From Dehalococcoidia bacterium (GTDB taxonomy: Bacteria; Chloroflexota; Dehalococcoidia; GIF9; AB-539-J10): a DNA stretch of 8,059 bases. A program made the translations under genes and the position numbers. Below, piece by piece: positions 1 through 4,793 of the stretch (its first letter is position 1; the number at the start of each line of letters is the position of its first letter). A model generated the notes under the pieces. The model saw nothing but the letters and a program-made list of their open reading frames with translations, was not told where the DNA came from and made no database searches. Location: assembly GCA_030603265.1 (NCBI GenBank), contig JAUVYD010000058.1:1-8059 (forward strand). The letters run 5' to 3'.

Positions 1-1424
1 TTGCTGGCCCAGCGCGGATAGCCGCTGTAGGAGTTCGGGATGTCCTGCATGAAGCCGCCATAGACAACCACGAACAGCAGTGCTGCCGGTATCACGAACT
101 TCACCATCACATCGAACCAGGGGCCGATATGGAAGTCGGAAGTCTCATTGACGTACGCACGGAGTCGACTGGCGGGAAATACCCAGCCGACCACGAGGCA
201 CGTGAGAGCTCCCGTAATGAGGAGTCCGTAGAACGCGACGGCCCTGTCCAGAATGTCGGGGCCCCAGTACAGGCCTCCGTTCGTTGTGAACAAGATTCCG
301 ATGAGGAACCCGATCACGCAGACGCCAAAAGCGGTCTTGGTTCTGCTCCAGCCGAACTTGTCCATGAGCGGACTGATGACGCCGCCATACGCCAAGAAGT
401 AGGCGGACGACAGTCCAAGCAAGAACAGGCACAGGAAGAAGATGACTCCGAAGAACGCGTTGGCAGTCGGTAGCATCGAGACCGCTATGGGCCAGGTGAT
501 GAACGCCAGGCCTACGCTCTTGGATGCCACCTCTTCAACACCAATGGACAACGACTGCATCACGAAGCCGACGACGCTGAAAACGGCAAAGCCGGCGAAG
601 AAACTCGTCGCACAGTTGCCGAAGCCGGTAATCAACGCGTTGTTGTTCACGTCGCCACGCGACTTGATGAAGCTGCCGTACGCGAACATGCCCGCCATGC
701 CAAGCGACAGCGTGAACGCAATCTGGCTGAAGGCCGCAAACCACACGTCTCCGCTGGCCAGCTTGCTCCAGTCAGTCTCCAGGTAGAAGTTGAGGCCCTG
801 CGCCGCTCCGACAAGGGTTACGCCTCGCACCACGAGGATGCCAAGGAAAGTCCAGGCCACAATCATGACCACCTGAGAAACCGGGCCGATGACCGCAGTG
901 CCCTTGTGGACAACAAGGAGGATAATGGCCCATACCACAGCCAACCCTATCAGGAGCGCGGGCAGTGGGGCGCCAATCTCCCCGGGACCTCCTGAGAGCC
1001 CGAGAACCGTGCCGAAGAAGAAGTCGCCTGCCCCTTCTACACCTGCCGCACCCATGCCCCACTCAACGGTAGTCGCGGCCACCATGTAGCGAAGAGTCCA
1101 CGCCATGACGACCGTGTAGTACGTGGTGATAAGGAAGGCCACCCAGACCGGCCACCACCCGAGCCACTCCCACTTCTTGCCTATGCCTTCAAACACGCCC
1201 GGGGCGCTGGAGTTGAAGTACTTGCCCATGCCGTATTCGAGGACAAGCCAGGGGATACCGATGGCAAGCAGCCCAACCATCCAGGCCACAAGGAACGCAC
1301 CGCCTCCATTCGCATAACTCAGATACGGGAAACGCCACAGGTTGCCCAGACCTATGGCCGATCCCAAAGCAGCGAAGATGAAGTAGCTGCGCTTACCCCA
1401 TCTCTCTCTCGTTACCTCAGCCAA
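1..1424 (-). CDS. Sodium-dependent amino-acid symporter, NSS/SNF family (C-terminus cut by window edge)
   Basis: I translated 474 complete codons on the minus strand; the frame is open to the left edge. The N-terminus has the NSS signature: R8-W9, then LGSAIGLGNLWRFPY at residues 20-34. This is the unwound TM1, where LeuT N27 binds Na1 (here N28), followed by NGGGAF near 39-44. TM2 carries GIPWLVLEYGMG. A G-x-x-A-Y-G type unwound TM6 and a TM8 ending LGLSSAYF supply the expected Na2-site hydroxyls. About 11-12 membrane helices can be counted, ending in a helix just before the edge, so only a short tail is probably missing. The start is TTG at 1424, chosen because an 11-nt Shine-Dalgarno match (AGGAGGTGATC) lies 7 nt (from AGGAGG) upstream. 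By family knowledge it imports an amino acid with Na+ at the cytoplasmic membrane. The adjacent dehydrogenase suggests a hydrophobic amino acid substrate; that is inference. Confidence 0.95.
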   Translation of the reverse strand, partial: MAEVTRERWGKRSYFIFAALGSAIGLGNLWRFPYLSYANGGGAFLVAWMVGLLAIGIPWLVLEYGMGKYFNSSAPGVFEGIGKKWEWLGWWPVWVAFLITTYYTVVMAWTLRYMVAATTVEWGMGAAGVEGAGDFFFGTVLGLSGGPGEIGAPLPALLIGLAVVWAIILLVVHKGTAVIGPVSQVVMIVAWTFLGILVVRGVTLVGAAQGLNFYLETDWSKLASGDVWFAAFSQIAFTLSLGMAGMFAYGSFIKSRGDVNNNALITGFGNCATSFFAGFAVFSVVGFVMQSLSIGVEEVASKSVGLAFITWPIAVSMLPTANAFFGVIFFLCLFLLGLSSAYFLAYGGVISPLMDKFGWSRTKTAFGVCVIGFLIGILFTTNGGLYWGPDILDRAVAFYGLLITGALTCLVVGWVFPASRLRAYVNETSDFHIGPWFDVMVKFVIPAALLFVVVYGGFMQDIPNSYSGYPRWAS

Positions 1425-1426
1425 TT

Positions 1427-1437
1427 GATCACCTCCT
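1427..1437 (-). promoter_or_regulatory. Extended ribosome-binding site that fixes the TTG start
   Basis: AGGAGGTGATC on the minus strand matches the 3' end of 16S rRNA over 11 nt, unusually long. The AGGAGG core is 7 nt before the TTG at 1424. It decides the start of the symporter gene, which has no nearby ATG in frame. Confidence 0.85.
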
Positions 1438-1537
1438 ATCAGTCTTAGTAGCTCCAGTCCTGTCCGGTAGCTCGACCTTTCTGTCCCCACACAGGAGGAC
1501 AGCTACCGGGCACTCTGCACGCCGTCCGACACAAGAA

Positions 1538-1558
1538 CGGCTGCTCGTTGAGCAGCCG
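1538..1558 (-). other. Perfect 9-bp hairpin in the symporter leader, weak terminator candidate
   Basis: CGGCTGCTC and GAGCAGCCG are separated by 3 nt. On the minus strand the hairpin is followed by TTCTTGTGT, a poor U-tract. It could pause or partly terminate transcription inside the leader, or simply be a structural helix. On the plus strand no T-run follows. Confidence 0.4.
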
Positions 1559-1693
1559 CGTCGCAATACGTACCAAAGGCCCGCCCCCTTCCGGCGGACG
1601 CGCTCGACAAATCCCTGCAGCAACCCCCGTGCACAACACCCCCTTCCTGCCATCCGGGCAGGCTGTGCCATCCAGTACCTACGTACGGTCGCT

Positions 1694-1723
1694 ATTATTC
1701 CGCGCAGCAGTTCGTATTGTCAA
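1694..1723 (-). promoter_or_regulatory. Sigma70-type promoter of the symporter gene, with overlapping dyad
   Basis: On the minus strand TTGACA (1723-1718) is followed after 18 nt by AATAAT (1699-1694): a perfect -35 box and a 5/6 -10 box. The -35 box sits inside a perfect inverted repeat, GTATTG-A-CAATAC (1714-1726), a plausible operator for a repressor or activator. The promoter starts only 36 nt past the dehydrogenase stop codon, so the symporter is probably transcribed independently of that gene as well as by any read-through. Confidence 0.7.
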
Positions 1724-1759
1724 TACCTGCGGCTTCGGAAAAGGACTTCCCTCGGACTT

Positions 1760-2884
1760 CTACAGCCTCCCCTTGTCCTTCATCGCCACAATGACCCGCC
1801 GCTTTGCGACCTGCTCGGCAGCCTCCCGGGGATACAGCCCCTCGGCCTTGCTCAATGCGAGTATCTCGCTGACGTTGTAGCGTATCTGCTTCCTGATAGT
1901 CTCGAAACTCTCATCGATGGTGCCCCTGCGAAGCTCAACGGAGCCGGCAATGACGCCTCCTCCATTCGCGATGAAGTCAGGAATGACCAGGACACCTTTG
2001 TCTCCCAGGCGCCTCTCGGCTTCAAGACTTGCAGGAATGTTCGCAGCCTCCACCACCAGCCGCGCCTTCAAGGCCTCCACGTTCTTCGTCGTGATGACGT
2101 CCGGTCGTGCCCCGGGCACGAGGATGTCAACATCGAGTCCGAACAACTCCTCATTCGAAATCCGCCGGCCCCGGTCATAGGCCCGGTTCCAGAGCTTGCT
2201 CACCTTCTTCGTGGACTGGTCGTACTGCACGATGGCGTCGAACTCAAGTCCATCAGGGTCGAAGATCGCGCCGTCTATGTCCGATACCGCTACCACCTTC
2301 GCGCCCTTCGTCTCAAGTGACCGGAAGCATGCCTGGCCAACTGCTCCGAATCCCTCTATGGCAACGGTGGCATCCTTCAGGCTCATCCCGATGAAATCCG
2401 CAGCCACTTCGGCTGCCTCGACGGCGCCGTAGCCTGTCACGCCAATCTCATCCAGTGGAATGCCGCCGAGTTCCTTGTGCAGACCAATGGCCCTGCCGAT
2501 CTCATCCTGGATTATCGCCATACAGTGCTCGTCAGTGCCCATGTCAGGACCGGGGATGTAGTCCGTATGAACCCGAAGGAACCGTGCAAATGCCCTTATC
2601 ACCTCGTCCTTGTTGGCTATGTCGGGATTCCCGCGGAGGCCTGCCTTCCCGCCACCATAGGATATGCCGGCAGCCGAGTTCTTGAGCGTCATTGAGCGCG
2701 CCAGCCGGAATATCTCACGCGTAGTCACATCCGGCGCCATGCGGATTCCTCCGATAGCCGGACCAAGGGCAGTGTTGTCCACGACGAGAATTCCCTTCAG
2801 TTGCAGTCTCGGGTCGTAGAAATGGATTACCTTCTCCGGGCCCAGGTCATCCGCATAGCCAAATATCTCTTCTTCTGCTCCCAC
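1760..2884 (-). CDS. NAD-dependent amino-acid dehydrogenase, Glu/Leu/Phe/Val family
   Basis: The 374-residue protein oxidatively deaminates an L-amino acid to the 2-oxo acid and ammonia in the cytoplasm. Visible motifs are G-P-A-I-G-G-I-R (41-48), substrate-binding K68, the GGGKAG catalytic lysine K80, catalytic D114 in GPDMGT, and a Rossmann turn GFGAVG (178-183). A following SDIDG (D202/D204) favours NAD over NADP. Glutamate dehydrogenases normally have Lys at the position of I44 to hold the side-chain carboxylate; a hydrophobic residue there is typical of leucine/valine/phenylalanine dehydrogenases, so glutamate is an unlikely substrate. Length also fits that branch rather than ~420-450-residue glutamate dehydrogenases. 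The start is GTG at 2884, six nt after AAGGAGG. A TTG 14 codons upstream (2926) is open but lacks such a site. The gene precedes the symporter gene on the same strand. The exact substrate is inferred. Confidence 0.93.
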   Translation of the reverse strand: MGAEEEIFGYADDLGPEKVIHFYDPRLQLKGILVVDNTALGPAIGGIRMAPDVTTREIFRLARSMTLKNSAAGISYGGGKAGLRGNPDIANKDEVIRAFARFLRVHTDYIPGPDMGTDEHCMAIIQDEIGRAIGLHKELGGIPLDEIGVTGYGAVEAAEVAADFIGMSLKDATVAIEGFGAVGQACFRSLETKGAKVVAVSDIDGAIFDPDGLEFDAIVQYDQSTKKVSKLWNRAYDRGRRISNEELFGLDVDILVPGARPDVITTKNVEALKARLVVEAANIPASLEAERRLGDKGVLVIPDFIANGGGVIAGSVELRRGTIDESFETIRKQIRYNVSEILALSKAEGLYPREAAEQVAKRRVIVAMKDKGRL

Positions 2885-2903
2885 GTGTAGCCTCCTTGCT
2901 CTA

Positions 2904-3149
2904 TCAGTCAGTTCCGGCGGTTGCAATGAGGGCGACGCGGCCCAATGGCGGCACCGCGCATCTCACCAACGAGCTGCACTCCATCCCACAAAAAAAGGGG
3001 GCCGGGCTAGTCCCCGGCCCCCTGGGCATGGCACTCTCGACCCCACGCAAAAGGAGGTGTGTCTCTGAGAAATGAATGAGGAGATGCCTCGCCCGCAGGA
3101 CCCTGCGCCTGGGGCGCCACGGCAGCAGCGCCATAGCCCCACCCGACAT
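2904..3149 (-). other. Possible leader reading frame ahead of the dehydrogenase (doubtful gene)
   Basis: An 81-codon frame begins with ATG at 3149, only a few nt after the predicted transcription start. A second ATG (3134) has GGTGGGG just before it. It ends 20 nt before the dehydrogenase start. It is rich in leucine in its first half, with runs such as LL, LLI and LLL, and it runs straight through the intrinsic terminator. If translated, ribosomes could disrupt that hairpin. Its composition otherwise looks like GC-rich noise and I do not recognise it, so it is listed as a candidate leader peptide, not a confident gene. Confidence 0.2.
2990..3022 (-). terminator. Intrinsic terminator inside the dehydrogenase leader (attenuator)
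   Basis: On the minus strand a perfect 10-bp GC stem (arms 3013-3022 and 2997-3006, GGGGGCCGGG and its complement) with a 6-nt loop is followed by seven T residues (2996-2990). This is a textbook Rho-independent terminator acting leftward. It lies 106 nt upstream of the dehydrogenase start and ~135 nt downstream of that gene's promoter, so it probably acts as an attenuator. It could alternatively be a barrier to read-through from the mutase operon. No T-run follows on the plus strand, so it is one-directional. Confidence 0.88.
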
Positions 3150-3158
3150 CCCGGCGGC

Positions 3159-3187
3159 ATTCTAGACCCGCTTACCGGACATGTCAA
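3159..3187 (-). promoter_or_regulatory. Near-consensus sigma70 promoter for the dehydrogenase gene
   Basis: On the minus strand TTGACA (3187-3182) is followed after exactly 17 nt by TAGAAT (3164-3159), 11 of 12 consensus positions. Transcription would start near 3152, giving a ~270-nt leader containing the terminator. Leader hairpins upstream of it include GGGGC/GCCCC around a smaller stem (about 3110-3140) and CGCAGG/CCTGCG (about 3093-3106). The -35 region shares GTATTGACA exactly with the symporter promoter. Confidence 0.72.
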
Positions 3188-3207
3188 TACATTTTGTGAC
3201 TCCACGC

Positions 3208-3235
3208 AGGACACGATTGGCGCTGATGCTATACT
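3208..3235 (+). promoter_or_regulatory. Probable promoter of tRNA-Ser
   Basis: AGGACA (4/6) is followed after 16 nt by TATACT (5/6) at 3230-3235, eleven nt before the mature tRNA 5' end. It is back to back with the dehydrogenase promoter, the two -35 boxes being about 20 nt apart. Confidence 0.5.
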
Positions 3236-3246
3236 TTCGCCGCCAT

Positions 3247-3331
3247 GGAGGGGTGACCGAGAGGCCGATGGTGACGGTCTTGAAAACCGTTTTCGCGCAA
3301 GCGAACGTGGGTTCGAATCCCACCCCCTCCG
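3247..3331 (+). tRNA. tRNA-Ser (anticodon UGA)
   Basis: The acceptor stem GGAGGGG (3247-3253) pairs with CCCCTCC (3324-3330), with discriminator G at 3331, as usual for serine. The anticodon stem ACGGT/ACCGT flanks the loop CTTGAAA with anticodon TGA at 3281-3283, reading UCA codons. A long variable arm (about 3291-3306, with a TTCGC/GCGAA stem) marks a class II tRNA. The T arm GTGGG-TTCGAAT-CCCAC is perfect. The 3' CCA is not encoded; GCCG follows, so CCA must be added by tRNA nucleotidyltransferase. A sucD relic begins 50 nt downstream; no integrase or repeated tRNA 3' end marks an attachment site. Confidence 0.97.
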
Positions 3332-3380
3332 CCGACCGACTCCTCCCTTGCCCGTACGTGACGCACCCTCCGGTTTCGGC

Positions 3381-3514
3381 GGGGAGATAGGTGGAACGAT
3401 CGAGCAGGAGGCCGCATGGCACATCCAGAGCGGCATGAGCAAGCCGGTCGTTGCCTTCGTTGCCGGCGCCAGCGCCCCGCCGGGGCAATCGTCTCAGGAG
3501 CGTCAAGCACCGTC
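3381..3514 (+). pseudogene. sucD: Fragment of succinyl-CoA ligase alpha subunit gene (sucD relic)
   Basis: This 134-bp stretch aligns with 7189-7344 in the same orientation, about 116 of 134 aligned bases identical by hand count, apart from one 22-nt deletion. Translated, it reads GEIGG-TIEQEAA-HIQSGMSKPVVAFVAG-SAPPG, which is the middle of the SucD ligase domain, then shifts frame and continues AIVSGASSTV. The deletion removes the R-R-M-G-H-A-G segment that holds the phosphorylated catalytic histidine. Similarity stops abruptly on both sides, so there is no start, no CoA-binding domain and no C-terminus. At GEIGG it is closer to the usual SucD sequence than the longer copy (GETGG). It therefore descends from a related allele or paralogue and is not a fresh copy. 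Confidence 0.88.
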
Positions 3515-3909
3515 ACTCGTTGCACGCTCAGGTCAGACACGTGAAACTGCGCGAGCTCCATGCATAGCACTTCCTGACCGCCTGCGGAGTTCATCGGAAC
3601 AACCGTGGCACCCGTGACCGCAAAACGGAGGAATAGCGACTCAACAGGCCAGGGAGAGGTGCATCTTCGCTTCGCTCCGAGGGGAGTCTCCTGGATGCAC
3701 GTGAACGAAACTCGGTCTGAAACACCGACCAACCGCACGCCTTGCCGCAGCAGTCACCGCGGTGTTCCCCGTCCGGTCCAGGCAATCATGTCCTTACCTG
3801 CTCGACGAAACGAAGGGGCCGCTTCTCTCGGATGACCGACGAATGGGGCAGGAATCCTAGCCGAGGCGACCAGACAGTTAGCGCTGTCTGCTGGACCGCA
3901 CACCAGGGG
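3515..3909. other. Intergenic region with no recognisable gene
   Basis: Nothing here reads as a confident gene on either strand. Two structures are visible. One is a 7-bp inverted repeat GTGCATC/GATGCAC (3659-3700) enclosing a CTCC/GGAG stem. The other is CAGACAG/CTGTCTG with a 6-nt loop (3871-3890), 20 nt past the mutase small-subunit stop; it lacks a T-run on the minus strand but may still protect or end the operon transcript. A minus-strand frame around 3530-3650 has mildly protein-like composition and could be a gene remnant, but I cannot name it. Confidence 0.5.
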
Positions 3910-4320
3910 CTAGCTCCCCAGGCGCTTGCGGATGCAATCGATGATATCCGCTGTGAACGTGCCCGGACCGAATACTTCAGCGACGCCCATCTGTTTCACC
4001 ATCGGCACGTCGTCCTCGGGGATAATGCCACCGGCAATCACCAGGGTGTCGCTCATACCTGCCTCCTTCAGGCCCTCCATGATTATGGGAAAGAGCTCCA
4101 GATGAGCGCCGGATAGGATGCTCAAAGCGACCACGTCTACATCTTCCTGAACGGCCACGGACACTATGGCCTCCGGGGTCTGCCGGATTCCCGTATAGAT
4201 CACCTCCATCCCCGCATCGCGCAGAGCCCTTGCTATGACCTTTGCCCCACGGTCGTGTCCATCCAGTCCCGGCTTGGCAACCAGAACCCGTATTCTCTTT
4301 TGCTGCTGGGCGGAACTCAC
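3910..4320 (-). CDS. mcmB: Methylmalonyl-CoA mutase small subunit, cobalamin-binding
   Basis: This 136-residue protein is a stand-alone B12-binding domain that supplies adenosylcobalamin to the catalytic large subunit. K-P-G-L-D-G-H-D-R-G at residues 16-25 holds the DxHxxG motif whose His22 is the lower cobalt ligand. LSILSGAH and AGGIIPEDD further on are the usual cofactor-tail contacts, and the C-terminus FGPGTFT...I-I-D-C-I is typical. The chosen start is GTG at 4320: AAGGAG sits 8 nt before it, inside the last codons of the epimerase gene, which ends 5 nt upstream, implying translational coupling. A GTG at 4341 is open in frame but has no ribosome-binding site. It is the last gene of the mutase operon. 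The family is sure; the substrate depends on the large subunit. Confidence 0.95.
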   Translation of the reverse strand: MSSAQQQKRIRVLVAKPGLDGHDRGAKVIARALRDAGMEVIYTGIRQTPEAIVSVAVQEDVDVVALSILSGAHLELFPIIMEGLKEAGMSDTLVIAGGIIPEDDVPMVKQMGVAEVFGPGTFTADIIDCIRKRLGS

Positions 4321-4325
4321 CTTAG

Positions 4326-4724
4326 CTACTCCTTCTGACACAACTCTACGAGCACGCCATTGGTCGACCGAGGATGAAGAAAGGCGACTTTGCCTTCGAC
4401 GCCCTGGCGTGGACTTTGGTCAATGAGGCTCACCATCTTGTCCTTGAGTTTCGCAAGCTCTTTCTCGATGTCGTCAACATCGAACGAGATGTGCTGCACT
4501 CCTTCGCCTCGCTTATCGAGGGCTGCGGCCATCCTGCTGTTGGGCAGCGGCTCCAACAGTTCAAGGAGAGGCCCATGCTGAAAGCTTAACATCCCCACCT
4601 TAACACCCTGTTCTTCCACCACCTTGACCTCGGCCAGGGTCGCTCCGAACATCTCGTTGTAGAGCCTGGCACTCTGCTCGAGGTCTCGCACAAGGATTCC
4701 GATGTGTCCGACGCCCTGTATCAT
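4326..4724 (-). CDS. mce: Methylmalonyl-CoA epimerase (VOC/glyoxalase fold)
   Basis: The 132-residue protein interconverts (S)- and (R)-methylmalonyl-CoA, giving the mutase its R substrate. Two betaalphabetabetabeta VOC modules are visible. Metal ligands expected from the family are H7 (GVGHIGI), E55 (GPLLELLEP), H78 (GVQHISFDV) and E127 (GVLVELCQ). The GKVAFLHP...GVLVELC ending is characteristic of this enzyme as opposed to glyoxalase I. Start ATG at 4724 follows AGGAGGGGGGAG directly upstream. It lies 69 nt downstream of the mutase large subunit and 5 nt upstream of the small subunit, so the epimerase is sandwiched between the two halves of the mutase in one transcript. Confidence 0.96.
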   Translation of the reverse strand: MIQGVGHIGILVRDLEQSARLYNEMFGATLAEVKVVEEQGVKVGMLSFQHGPLLELLEPLPNSRMAAALDKRGEGVQHISFDVDDIEKELAKLKDKMVSLIDQSPRQGVEGKVAFLHPRSTNGVLVELCQKE

Positions 4725-4793
4725 CTCCCCCCTCCTCGTGTCAGTTTCTGGTATCCATGCCTGTGATTCTTCGGAGCAGTCCGGCAGAAAGGT

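Larger units (their letters stand above)
1425..1687 (-). promoter_or_regulatory. Structured 5' leader of the symporter gene, candidate RNA switch
   Basis: About 260 nt separate the expected transcription start (~1687) from the TTG start, and no credible gene occupies them. Reading the minus strand as RNA, four hairpins can be drawn. They are CCTGCC/GGCAGG with a 5-nt loop (1646-1662), a 7-bp stem (1579-1599), a perfect 9-bp stem with a 3-nt loop (1538-1558), and a perfect 9-bp stem CCGGTAGCT/AGCTACCGG enclosing a smaller stem (1464-1509). The segment at 1497-1506 is complementary to two tandem partners (1448-1465 and 1467-1486), so two mutually exclusive foldings exist, the lower one ending about 10 nt from the Shine-Dalgarno. 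I do not recognise a known riboswitch or a T-box consensus. An in-frame-looking 80-codon reading frame in the leader lacks protein character. Confidence 0.45.

Noticed and set aside
1429..1671. 80-codon minus-strand reading frame in the symporter leader
   Set aside because: It is Arg/Gly/Cys-rich with no family resemblance, has no good ribosome-binding site, and overlaps the strong hairpins; more likely untranslated leader.
2885..3160. T-box leader before the dehydrogenase
   Set aside because: A terminator is present, but I found no T-box consensus (GGTGGNACC-like) and no convincing specifier stem.
3247..3514. Integrative element attachment site at tRNA-Ser
   Set aside because: The tRNA 3' end is not repeated in the window and no integrase or phage gene is present.
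3072..3617. Long plus-strand reading frame with a strong AAAGGAGGTG sequence upstream
   Set aside because: It runs straight through the tRNA-Ser gene and the sucD relic, its composition is not protein-like outside the relic, and the purine-rich site is the complement of the dehydrogenase leader.
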